This document shows, one piece after another, positions 52,832 through 60,731 of a stretch of DNA of 64,000 bases (the first letter of the stretch is position 1; the number at the start of each line of letters is the position of its first letter). A program made the translations under genes and the position numbers. The notes under the pieces are model-generated. The model searched no databases, was not told the DNA's origin, and was given only the letters and a program-made list of their open reading frames with translations. The DNA is from JAWVFM01 sp038237625. Its GTDB lineage: Bacteria; Actinomycetota; Thermoleophilia; Solirubrobacterales; 70-9. The stretch spans positions 67,228-131,227 of the forward strand of contig JBBRYM010000007.1 in NCBI GenBank assembly GCA_038237625.1, written 5' to 3'.

Positions 52832-53952
52832 GGAGACGACTTCTCGTCGGCAGCGTCGCGATCGCGGCTTTCGCTGCGTTGGCGACGATGTCATCGCCCG
52901 CGCTCGCCGGCCCCCCAAATGGGTTTTTCGGCGTGGACTTCGAGTTCTATCCGGATTTGCCGCACAAGCAGATCCGCATGCTGCAGGAGGCTCGCGTCAA
53001 AGACCTGCGCTTCACCCTCACCTGGAGGGCGGCCGAGCCCACGAACGGTGATTTCGATTGGGCGCGCTGGGACAAGCTGATCGGCGATCTCGCGGCCGCC
53101 GGCATTCGCTCGGAACCGACGCTCTACGGCTCGCCGGTCTGGGCAACGGGACGCACCGTGTTAGGCATCCCCGTCGACGGGCAGACCCAGGCAACGGCCC
53201 CCGTCGAGCTGGCGCACGCGCCGAATGCCGAGGGGTACTGGCGGGAATTCGTTGCCGCCGCCGTGCAGCGGTACGGACACGGCGGCACGTACTGGAGCGG
53301 CCCCTACCGGCGGGAGCACCCAGGATCCAGGCCCCTCCCAGTGCAGGTCTGGGAGGTGTGGAACGAGCCGAACCTGCAGCTGTTCTTCCAGCCGCAGCCG
53401 TCGCCGGCCCGCTACGCCATCCTGCTTTCCCTCGCCCACGACGCGATCAAGGCGAACGACAGCAGGGCCAAGGTCGCGCTCGCCGGCATGCCGACTCGGG
53501 TCGACTTCCCAGCGTGGTCCTTCCTGCGCCAGCTCTACCTGGTGAGCGGGTTCCGGCAGGACTTCGACATCGCCTCGCTTCACCCCTACGGGCACAGCCT
53601 CGCCTCGATCGCGCACGACATCGCCCACTTTCGCCAAACGCTGCGCGACGAACACGCGAGCTCGATGCCGCTTTGGCTCAGCGAGTTCAGCTGGAGCTCG
53701 GGGCCCGCCAACGGAGGGATCAGCCGCGGCCTGCAGGGCCAGGCCAAGGCGCTCAGGCGGACCATGAAGCTGTTTACGAAGAACCGGCGCAAATGGCACC
53801 TGCGCCGGGCCACCTGGTTCACATGGCGCGATCCCACCCCAGGCCCGAGCCACAGCTGCATCTGGTGCCAGAACGCGGGGCTCCTCGATGCTTCCGCGCA
53901 TCCCAAGCCCGCCTGGCGAGCTTTCAGGAACTTCCAGCTCGGCCGACGCTGA
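52828..53952 (+). CDS. Secreted GH39/PslG-like hydrolase, subtype B copy 1
   Basis: 374 residues, GTG overlapping the previous stop. Signal peptide ends near SPALAGP. NGFFGVDFEF opens the barrel. Subtype B has an insert with PVDGQTQATAPV before the catalytic strand, acid/base WEVWNEPN (Glu180), nucleophile LWLSEFSWSS (Glu286) and CIWC near the end. Coupled to subtype A upstream, so the pair is made together and may act on the same glycan with different specificities. Confidence 0.8.
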   Translation: MRRRLLVGSVAIAAFAALATMSSPALAGPPNGFFGVDFEFYPDLPHKQIRMLQEARVKDLRFTLTWRAAEPTNGDFDWARWDKLIGDLAAAGIRSEPTLYGSPVWATGRTVLGIPVDGQTQATAPVELAHAPNAEGYWREFVAAAVQRYGHGGTYWSGPYRREHPGSRPLPVQVWEVWNEPNLQLFFQPQPSPARYAILLSLAHDAIKANDSRAKVALAGMPTRVDFPAWSFLRQLYLVSGFRQDFDIASLHPYGHSLASIAHDIAHFRQTLRDEHASSMPLWLSEFSWSSGPANGGISRGLQGQAKALRRTMKLFTKNRRKWHLRRATWFTWRDPTPGPSHSCIWCQNAGLLDASAHPKPAWRAFRNFQLGRR

Positions 53953-53990
53953 CGGGCCCTCATGGCGGCAGCGGCCGGATCCGGGGTCGA

Positions 53991-53996
53991 TATAGT
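53991..53996 (+). promoter_or_regulatory. -10 box of secreted hydrolase A2
   Basis: TATAGT ends 7 bases before GTG 54004 with no Shine-Dalgarno. The stretch from TATAGT to GTGGGAC differs from that at 51724 by one base. Confidence 0.6.
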
Positions 53997-54003
53997 CGCC
54001 GCG

Positions 54004-55068
54004 GTGGGACATAGGCGGCTGAAGGTTTCAGGCGCGCTTCTCGCTGGGCTGGTCACGTTCGCAGCTGCGAACGCGGACGCAGGCGGCGCGCGCGCCTCCG
54101 CGGGCTTCTTCGGAGTCGGGCTCGCGCGCAAGGCGAGCGCGAGTGACCTGGGCAGGATGCATGGCGCCGGGATCCGGTCGGTGCGCCTGGGCCTCGACTG
54201 GCGCTCGGTCGAGCCGACCGCCGGCGCCTTCGACTTCGGATCGGCCGACCACTCCTTCTCCGGCCTTGCGGACCACGGCATCACAGCGGTACCGCAACTC
54301 ATCGCGACCCCGGGATGGCTGGCTCACCGGACGTTTCTGCCTCCAGTCCACACCAAGCGCCAGCGCACGGCATGGCAGACCTATCTCCGCAAGGTCGTCA
54401 AGCGGTACGGACGCCATGGAACGTTCTGGTCCGGAAATCCGAACGTGCCCTACCGGCCCGCGAGGGCGTACCAGATTTGGAACGAGCAGAACGCACCTGG
54501 ATACTTCGAGCCGAGACCGTCGGCGGCGGTCTACGCAAAGCTGCTCAAGCTCTCAGCCAAGACGATCCACGGCGTCGATCCGGAGGCGAAGATCGTCCTC
54601 GGGGGGATGTTCGAGACCTCGGGGACCGACGGAGCGATCTATCCGTGGAAGTTCATTGGGCGCCTCGATCGCCTCGGCATGCGGCCGTACTTCGACGTGG
54701 TCGGCTCGCATCCCTACTCCCCGAACATGGCCGGGGTTCGCTCCCAGGTGACGCGTGTGCGTCGCGCCATGAACCGCCATGGGGACCGGTCCACTCCGTT
54801 GTGGATCGACGAGATCGGCTGGGGCTCCGCCCGGAGCGGCAGCCTGATCGACAAGGGACCGCGAGGGCAGGCGCGCCTGCTTCGAAGGTCGTTTCAGTAT
54901 TTTGCCTCCCACAGGCGCAGCCTTGGCATCGGCCGCGTCTTCTGGTACCCATTCCGAGACGGCCGCTACAACGCGAACGTCTGCGGGTTTTGCAACTCCG
55001 AAGGTCTCTTCGACCGCCACGGCGCGGCCAAGCCGGCCTGGACCGCATTCAAGAGATTCTCCAGATGA
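54004..55068 (+). CDS. Secreted GH39/PslG-like hydrolase, subtype A copy 2
   Basis: 354 residues from GTG 54004, chosen by the promoter match to 51737; an upstream ATG at 53962 would spoil the signal peptide. The signal peptide ends near ANADAGG. GFFGVGLARK, acid/base YQIWNEQN (Glu161), GGMFETSG, nucleophile LWIDEIGWGS (Glu270) and CGFC mark it as subtype A. The stop overlaps ATG of the truncated copy (ATGA), as A1 does with B1. Confidence 0.8.
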   Translation: MGHRRLKVSGALLAGLVTFAAANADAGGARASAGFFGVGLARKASASDLGRMHGAGIRSVRLGLDWRSVEPTAGAFDFGSADHSFSGLADHGITAVPQLIATPGWLAHRTFLPPVHTKRQRTAWQTYLRKVVKRYGRHGTFWSGNPNVPYRPARAYQIWNEQNAPGYFEPRPSAAVYAKLLKLSAKTIHGVDPEAKIVLGGMFETSGTDGAIYPWKFIGRLDRLGMRPYFDVVGSHPYSPNMAGVRSQVTRVRRAMNRHGDRSTPLWIDEIGWGSARSGSLIDKGPRGQARLLRRSFQYFASHRRSLGIGRVFWYPFRDGRYNANVCGFCNSEGLFDRHGAAKPAWTAFKRFSR

Positions 55069-55307
55069 CGTTGAGACACGCCAAAATCATTTTCCTAACC
55101 GCGGTCGCCGGATCGCTTCTGGCGAGCATTCCCGCACAGTCGGCCCAGCAATCCGTCCCCAGCAACTTCTGGGGCCTCAACTTCTCGTTTGCGGACTCGA
55201 TCGGATCGACCGACCTTGCGGCAGTGCGGTCGGTGGGCCTTCGCAACATGCGCGTCACGATCACCTGGCGGGGAGTGCAACCGCGCGCCGGCTTCGTCGC
55301 GGGCTGA
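55065..55307 (+). pseudogene. Truncated remnant of a subtype B secreted hydrolase
   Basis: 80 codons: signal peptide to about residue 26, then SNFWGLNFSF and VTITWRGVQPRAGF, which match the first 75 residues of the intact subtype B protein at 55312 (RSFWGLNLAF, FTITWRGVQPRQGM). Reading then ends with VAG and TGA. Both catalytic glutamates are absent, so it cannot be a hydrolase. ATG overlaps the subtype A stop as in the intact pair. Most likely the leftover of an internal deletion. It might still be secreted. Confidence 0.75.
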
Positions 55308-55311
55308 ACCG

Positions 55312-56427
55312 GTGCGAATGCGCTCCCGCCTCGGGCGAACCCTTGCCGCCGCGCTGGCTTTGGCGCTGCTCTCCCCGCCCGTGAACGCCCTGGGCGTGAA
55401 CCGATCCTTCTGGGGGCTGAACCTGGCCTTCTACAAGACGGTGCCGACCGGGCCGCTGGCGCGGCTTGATGCCCTCCACGTTCACTCCATGCGGTTCACG
55501 ATCACCTGGCGCGGCGTTCAGCCACGCCAGGGCATGACCAATTGGTCGGAGCCCGACGCACTGGTCGGCCAGCTGGCAAGCCACGGCATCGTCGGCATCC
55601 CCGTCCTCTTCGGCTCTCCGGCATGGGCCACCGGTCGAGTCGACCCGATCACCGGCGCTCCCCTCGACGGGCAGACACCCTCAACGCCTCCAGTCGACTC
55701 GCCGGCCGCCCGCTCCGCATGGAGGAGCTTCCTGCGAGCGGTCGTCGGACGCTATGGCCCGGACGGCAGCTACTGGCACGGTCCCTACCAGCTTGCCTAC
55801 CCGGGAGCCGCACCCCTCCCCATCAAGGCCTGGCAGGTCTGGAACGAACCGAATATTCCGAACTTCTTCGCCCCTAAGCCGTCGGTCCGCCGCTACGCGA
55901 GCCTCGTGAAGATTTCGCGACCCGCAATCGCATCAGTCGACCCCAACGCGCGCGTCGTGCTGGCCGGGATGCCCGGCCACGTCGACTTCAAGGGCCCCCA
56001 ATTCCTGCGCCGGCTCTATCGAATTCCCGGCTTTAAGGGCAGCTTCGACGTCGCCGCGGCGCATCTCTACGGAAAGACCGTCGGGGACATTCGCGACGAG
56101 ATGGACGCGACCAGAGGCGTCATGCGACGAGCAGGCGACACGGGAAAGCCGATCTGGGTCACAGAGACATCGTGGGGCTCGGCGCCGGGCAACGAGAGCC
56201 TGAACCGTGGCCTTCACGGCCAGGCGAAGCTGCTCTCGAGGACCCTGCGGATGTTGCGCCGCCACCGCCACGATTGGAACCTACGATACGTGAGCTGGTT
56301 CGACCTCCAAGACCCGGTTCGCGGACCCAGCGCGTGCGAATGGTGCGAATACGCGGGGCTCTTCGAGCCGACCGGCCAGCCCAAGCCGGCCTGGTGGCAC
56401 TTCGAACGCGTGGTCAGAGGTCGATGA
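55312..56427 (+). CDS. Secreted GH39/PslG-like hydrolase, subtype B copy 2
   Basis: 371 residues from GTG 55312 (ATG 55318 also possible), 4 bases after the remnant's stop. The signal peptide ends near PVNALG. RSFWGLNLAF, the subtype B insert PLDGQTPSTPPV, acid/base WQVWNEPN (Glu179), nucleophile IWVTETSWGS (Glu285) and CEWC. In the usual HPYG strand it has HLYG, a change near the active-site barrel. Lies tail-to-tail with uvrC, with one base between the genes. Confidence 0.8.
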   Translation: MRMRSRLGRTLAAALALALLSPPVNALGVNRSFWGLNLAFYKTVPTGPLARLDALHVHSMRFTITWRGVQPRQGMTNWSEPDALVGQLASHGIVGIPVLFGSPAWATGRVDPITGAPLDGQTPSTPPVDSPAARSAWRSFLRAVVGRYGPDGSYWHGPYQLAYPGAAPLPIKAWQVWNEPNIPNFFAPKPSVRRYASLVKISRPAIASVDPNARVVLAGMPGHVDFKGPQFLRRLYRIPGFKGSFDVAAAHLYGKTVGDIRDEMDATRGVMRRAGDTGKPIWVTETSWGSAPGNESLNRGLHGQAKLLSRTLRMLRRHRHDWNLRYVSWFDLQDPVRGPSACEWCEYAGLFEPTGQPKPAWWHFERVVRGR

Positions 56428-56428
56428 T

Positions 56429-58291
56429 CTAGCCGGTCCGGTTGAGCTGGCGATGGATGTCTCGCGCCAGCTTCCCGGGTATCCCCGGAACGGCCTCCAG
56501 TTCCTCGCGCGAGGCCGACGCAACTCGCTCTGGCGAGCCGAAATGAACGAGCAGCGCCCGCTTGCGCGAAGGCCCGACCCCCGGTAGCTCGTCGAGGAGC
56601 GAGCGCGTCATCGCCGCGTCGCGCCGTGTGCGGTGGTGGGTGATGGCGAAGCGGTGGGCCTCGTCGCGCACCCGTTGGAGGAGCCGCGATGCCTCGGAGT
56701 CCGCGGGCACGGGAAGCGGCTCAGGTCGACCCGGGAGGTAAACCTCCTCGAGTCGCTTGGCGAGGCTGACGACGGCGAGACCGCGCTCGACCAGGCCCGC
56801 CAGCGGGCGCATGGCCGCGCCGAGCTGCCCCTTGCCGCCGTCGATCAGGATGAGGTCGGGGTGCGCGGCGAAGCTCTCGTCGCGCTCGCCATCGTGTGGC
56901 GAGAGGTCCACCTGGGCATCCAGCCGCGCGACGCGCCGACCCAGCACCTCCTCCATCGAGGCGAAATCGTCGGGACCCGCGGCGCGGTCGCCGCGGATCT
57001 TGAACCGGCGGTAGTCGGACTTCTTCGGCGCGCCACCTTCGAAGACGACCATTGAAGCGACGGTGTGGTCGGGTCCGAGGTTCGAGATGTCAAACCCCTC
57101 GATGCGAACAGGAAGCGTTTCCAGCCCCAGCGCCTCGGCCAGATCGGCCAGCGCGTCGACCCGCTGCTGGCGGCGTCGCTCCCGCCGCAGCCGGTCCTGA
57201 GCCAGGGCGAGCTTTGCGTTGCGCTCGGCCAGCTCGCGTAGGCGGCGCTTGTCACCGCGCTCGGCCGCTCGGACCTCCACACGCCCGCCGCGGCGCGTCG
57301 TGAGGGCCTCCGCGAGCAGCCCCTCGCGCCCCCCGAGCGCGGCGCCGACGACGATGAGCCTCGGGATCGACGGCACCGCCCCGTAGTACTGGGCCAGGAA
57401 CTCCTCGATCACCTCCGCCTCGGAACGTTCGCCTTCATTGGCCAGGTAGAAGCTCTGGCGCTCGGAGAGCACGCCGTCACGGACCTGGAACACCTGCGCG
57501 TTAGCGTCGCGCCCATCGACCGCGACGCCGATGACGTCTGCGTTCTGCAGCGAGTCTCCCGCCACCCGCTGGCGCTGCATCAGCGACCGAACCGCCGCGA
57601 GGCGGTCGCGGAACACCGCGGCTCGCTCGTACTGCTCGGCGCGCGAGGCCTCTTCCATCTTTGCCTCGACGTCGCGCTCGACGTCTCGATAGCGGCCTGA
57701 GAGGAACGCGGAGATCGCCTCGATGTTGCGCCGGTACTCGGCCCGGTCGATATAGCCGACGCAGGGAGCCTGGCAGCGCTTGATGTAGTAGTCGAGGCAG
57801 GGCACGCCAGAACGCCGGCCCGGCTCGGGGCCCTCACACGTGCGGTACTGGAAGAGCTTGCCAAGGAGCTCGAGCGTCTCGCGGGTGCGCTTCGCGCTCG
57901 AGTAAGGGCCGAAGTAGACCCTGTTTCCCCGGTGCCGTTCCCGCGTGAAGTAGACGCGCGGGTATTCCTCGTCGAGGCTGATCCCGATGTACGGATACGA
58001 CTTGTCGTCGCGAAGGCGAATGTTGAACCGTGGCCGGTGGCGTTTGATGAGCTGCTGCTCGGCCAGGAGCGCCTCGGCCTCCGTTTCCGTGACCAGGAAG
58101 TCAAATGAGCGCACCTGGCTCAGCATCTCGGCGCTCGAACGACCCTTGCCGGAGAAGTGCGAGCCAACCCGCTTGCGAATGGAGATTGCCTTGCCGACGT
58201 AGATCACGTCGCCGTCGGTGTCCTTGAACAGATAGACGCCCGGTTGGTCCGGAAGCTCTGATCGCTGCTCTGCCAGGGGACGCTTCGCCAT
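56429..58291 (-). CDS. uvrC: Excinuclease ABC subunit C
   Basis: Cuts DNA on both sides of a lesion in nucleotide excision repair. 620 residues: GIY-YIG nuclease at 1-95 (PGVYLFKDTDGDVIYVGKA), a Cys cluster around 150-175 (RTCEGP, CLDYYIKRCQAPC), UVR motif near 205-235, RNase-H-like nuclease with GFDISNLG and LILIDGGKGQL, and C-terminal helix-hairpin-helix (LDELPGVGPSRKRALL). ATG 58291 lies 7 bases after TACCCT, with no Shine-Dalgarno. Confidence 0.96.
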   Translation of the reverse strand: MAKRPLAEQRSELPDQPGVYLFKDTDGDVIYVGKAISIRKRVGSHFSGKGRSSAEMLSQVRSFDFLVTETEAEALLAEQQLIKRHRPRFNIRLRDDKSYPYIGISLDEEYPRVYFTRERHRGNRVYFGPYSSAKRTRETLELLGKLFQYRTCEGPEPGRRSGVPCLDYYIKRCQAPCVGYIDRAEYRRNIEAISAFLSGRYRDVERDVEAKMEEASRAEQYERAAVFRDRLAAVRSLMQRQRVAGDSLQNADVIGVAVDGRDANAQVFQVRDGVLSERQSFYLANEGERSEAEVIEEFLAQYYGAVPSIPRLIVVGAALGGREGLLAEALTTRRGGRVEVRAAERGDKRRLRELAERNAKLALAQDRLRRERRRQQRVDALADLAEALGLETLPVRIEGFDISNLGPDHTVASMVVFEGGAPKKSDYRRFKIRGDRAAGPDDFASMEEVLGRRVARLDAQVDLSPHDGERDESFAAHPDLILIDGGKGQLGAAMRPLAGLVERGLAVVSLAKRLEEVYLPGRPEPLPVPADSEASRLLQRVRDEAHRFAITHHRTRRDAAMTRSLLDELPGVGPSRKRALLVHFGSPERVASASREELEAVPGIPGKLARDIHRQLNRTG

Positions 58292-58342
58292 GTCGCAAAG
58301 GGTACGGTTCGTTACCGTTGCCCCATCTAGGAGGACGTCGCA

Positions 58343-59170
58343 ATGAGCGCACTCGACACCGCCGCCCCGCCCGCTCTGGAGACCATAGACATAGAGCTCG
58401 ACGGCCCTGTGGCGACGGTCACCCTAAAGCGGCCGGATGCGCTCAACGCCATGAGCCCGGAAATGATCGGCGAGCTCACCGTCCTCGCCTCGTGGCTTGC
58501 CGACGCCGCGCCGATTCGAGCCGCGGTGATCACCGGCGCGGGCCGCGCCTTCTCCGCCGGCGGCGACGTCAACTGGTTTCGCGAGGGGCTCGAGAGCGAG
58601 GACATCGACCTTCCCGCGTCGGTGCGGCGAGGGGCCGATGTTTTGCACCAGGCGATCGTCGACCTTCGCCGCGTCCCCTATCCCGTGATCGCCGCCGTCA
58701 ACGGCCCCGCTGCGGGTGCGGGCTTCTCGCTGGCTCTTCAGTGCGACATCAGAATCGCATCCGAGCAGGCTTTCTTCGCCGTCGCCTACGGACGGATTGG
58801 CGCCTCCCCGGACGGCGGGATGACCTACTTCCTGCCGCGCGTCATCGGCCCGGGGCCGGCCCTGGAGCTCATGCTTCGCGATCCCAACCTCACGGCGGCC
58901 GACGCCCTGGAGCGCGGCCTGGTCTCAGAGGTGGTCGGCGCCGACGAGCTCCTGCCGCGGGCGCAGGGCCTCGCCGCCGAGCTCGCAAAGTCGGCACCCC
59001 ACTACGTGGCGACCTGCAAGCGCCTCATCGTGTCCAGCCTCGACAACTCGCTGGCCGATCATCTCCAGCTCGAGCGACTCGGCATCGCCGAGTCGATGGG
59101 CACGACTGATCTCGCCCGCGCCGTGCCGGCGTTCTTCGCCGGCGAGCAGGTCGAGTTCTCGGGAGAATGA
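58343..59170 (+). CDS. Enoyl-CoA hydratase/isomerase family protein
   Basis: 275 residues, crotonase fold. ATVTLKRPDALNAMSPEM, oxyanion loops GAGRAFSAGGDVNWF and AVNGPAAGAGFSLALQCD, and IGASPDGGMTYFLPR, whose Asp matches the PaaG-type isomerase/hydratase branch. Acts on acyl-CoA in the cytoplasm. ATG 58343 with AGGAGG 9 bases upstream. Divergent from uvrC. Exact reaction (hydration or double-bond shift) undecided. Confidence 0.88.
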   Translation: MSALDTAAPPALETIDIELDGPVATVTLKRPDALNAMSPEMIGELTVLASWLADAAPIRAAVITGAGRAFSAGGDVNWFREGLESEDIDLPASVRRGADVLHQAIVDLRRVPYPVIAAVNGPAAGAGFSLALQCDIRIASEQAFFAVAYGRIGASPDGGMTYFLPRVIGPGPALELMLRDPNLTAADALERGLVSEVVGADELLPRAQGLAAELAKSAPHYVATCKRLIVSSLDNSLADHLQLERLGIAESMGTTDLARAVPAFFAGEQVEFSGE

Positions 59171-59235
59171 GCTTTGAACCTCGATCGACCGCACGAGGTA
59201 GTACCGCACAGAACCCGACGAAAGGTGGAAACGAC

Positions 59236-59685
59236 ATGAAGAAGATCGCTCTGGCAGCGGCCCTCGCCGCGTTGGCCGTGGTCGCGCTCGCAGCCTGCGG
59301 GTCCAGCAGCTCCAGCACGACCTCCAGCACGACGGCGAGCAGCACGACCTCCGGAGGCAGCACCGCGCCGGCCGGCGGCGGCTCCAGCTCCGGCGGCAGC
59401 TCGACGGTGAAGGTCGCTGCCGACCCAAGCGGACAGCTCGCCTTCCAGCAGACGGAGCTCACGGCCAAGGCCGGGCAGGTCACCGTGGACTTCACGAACG
59501 ATTCTTCGGTGGCTCACAACGTCACGATCGAGGACTCGAACGCCCAGGACGTGGGCAACACCGACACGATCAGCGGCTCGTCAACGTCGACGACGGTGGA
59601 CCTGAAGCCCGGGACCTACAGTTTCTACTGCTCAGTCGACGGCCACGAGGCCGCCGGCATGAAGGGCACACTGACCGTCAATTAG
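59236..59685 (+). CDS. Cupredoxin-like copper lipoprotein
   Basis: 149 residues. Signal peptide with lipobox-like LAACGSSS (Cys about 21), a Ser/Thr/Gly linker to about residue 55, then a plastocyanin-like beta-sandwich. Type I copper ligands are visible in order: His in VAHNVTIED, Cys and His in FYCSVDGHEAAGMKG, and Met in the same stretch. Likely a cell-surface electron carrier or copper binder. ATG 59236 with AAAGGTGG upstream. It follows the enoyl-CoA hydratase by 65 bases with no link in function. Confidence 0.88.
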   Translation: MKKIALAAALAALAVVALAACGSSSSSTTSSTTASSTTSGGSTAPAGGGSSSGGSSTVKVAADPSGQLAFQQTELTAKAGQVTVDFTNDSSVAHNVTIEDSNAQDVGNTDTISGSSTSTTVDLKPGTYSFYCSVDGHEAAGMKGTLTVN

Positions 59686-59692
59686 CACCGCG

Positions 59693-59746
59693 CCTTGGAG
59701 CCAAGGAGCGATGAGGCATCGCCGCCGCGACAGGGACGTCGCGGCG
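59693..59746. terminator. Two stem-loops between convergent genes
   Basis: CCTTGG-AG-CCAAGG (59693-59706) and a strong 9-bp stem CGCCGCGAC / GTCGCGGCG with a 6-base loop (59723-59746). They separate the cupredoxin stop from the MaoC stop. No T-run follows, so any termination would be of the GC-hairpin kind. Confidence 0.5.
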
Positions 59747-59751
59747 AGGTG

Positions 59752-60219
59752 TCAGCCCGCGAGCGCCCGCCCGACGCTGTCGGCCACGCAGGCGGGCTTG
59801 TCGTTGCCCTCGACCTCGATGGTCAGGCGGGTGACGACGTGCCACCAACCGCCCTCGAGCTCCTCGACCGACTGCAGCTGGGCACGGCAGCGCACGCGCG
59901 AGCCGGCGGGAACCGGCGCCGGGAAACGCACCCGGTCGAAGCCGTAGTTGACGCCGGCGACCACGCCCTTTTGCTCGATCAGCTCCAGCCGGAATGCATC
60001 AGTCAGCGACAGGGTGAGATTGCCGTGGGCGACCGTGCCGCCGAACGGGCTCTCACGCTTCGCACGCTCGACGTCGACGTGGATCCACTGATGATCGCCG
60101 GAGGCGTCGGCGTAGGCATCGATCGTCTCCTGGCTGATCGTGCGCCACTCGGTCGGGCCGATCTCCTGTCCCACCAGGTCTCGGAGCTCTTCGAGGCTCT
60201 CAAGTCGCGCCTGTGCCAC
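59752..60219 (-). CDS. MaoC-family (R)-specific enoyl-CoA hydratase
   Basis: 155 residues from GTG 60219; GTG 60231 is also in frame but lies inside the TAGTGT box that would be the -10. Hot-dog fold with the hydratase motif YADASGDHQWIHVD (Asp, His dyad) and FGGTVAHGNLTLSL. Hydrates trans-2-enoyl-CoA. It diverges from the EVE-domain gene. Confidence 0.88.
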   Translation of the reverse strand: MAQARLESLEELRDLVGQEIGPTEWRTISQETIDAYADASGDHQWIHVDVERAKRESPFGGTVAHGNLTLSLTDAFRLELIEQKGVVAGVNYGFDRVRFPAPVPAGSRVRCRAQLQSVEELEGGWWHVVTRLTIEVEGNDKPACVADSVGRALAG

Positions 60220-60257
60220 GGGCCGAGACACTACCGAGCAAGTTCTAAGATCGGCGG

Positions 60258-60725
60258 GTGGGCACTGCCGCGAACACCTGGATCCTCACCGGATCCCCCG
60301 AGAACTTCCGGATCAACGTCGAGCGCGGATTCGACGTGATCGGCTTCAAGGAGGGTCGGCGAAACCAGGCCTCCGATTTTGAGCCGGGCGACGAGATCGT
60401 CTTCTACCTCACCGGCGTCCAGGCCTTCGGCGGGATCGCCCGGGTGCGCTCGACGATGTTCGAGGACCGCACGCCGATCTGGCCCCAGGGCAAAAAGCGC
60501 AAGCCCGAGGCCTATCCCTGGCGTGTGGACGCCGAGCCGTTGCTGGTGCTCGAGGAAGACGCTTTCGTGCCAGCAGAGTCGTTCCTCGGCGAGCTCGAGC
60601 ACCTCGCCAAGTGGCCGGCCGCGCACTGGCACCTCGCATTCCAGGGGCAACTTCGCACGGTTTCGGAAGCGGACGCGGCACTACTTCGCGAGCGCCTCGG
60701 CGCCGCCTTGACGCCAGCTGTCTGA
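60258..60725 (+). CDS. EVE-domain protein
   Basis: 155 residues, a single PUA-like EVE domain: WILTGSPENFRINVERGF, GDEIVFYLTGVQAFGGIARV, PYRV-type PWRVDAEPLL, and a C-terminal helix. EVE domains read modified bases in DNA or RNA; the target here is unknown. GTG 60258 is 6 bases after TAAGAT, a clear leaderless start. No restriction or DNA-modification genes are next to it. Confidence 0.85.
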   Translation: MGTAANTWILTGSPENFRINVERGFDVIGFKEGRRNQASDFEPGDEIVFYLTGVQAFGGIARVRSTMFEDRTPIWPQGKKRKPEAYPWRVDAEPLLVLEEDAFVPAESFLGELEHLAKWPAAHWHLAFQGQLRTVSEADAALLRERLGAALTPAV

Positions 60726-60731
60726 GACGCG

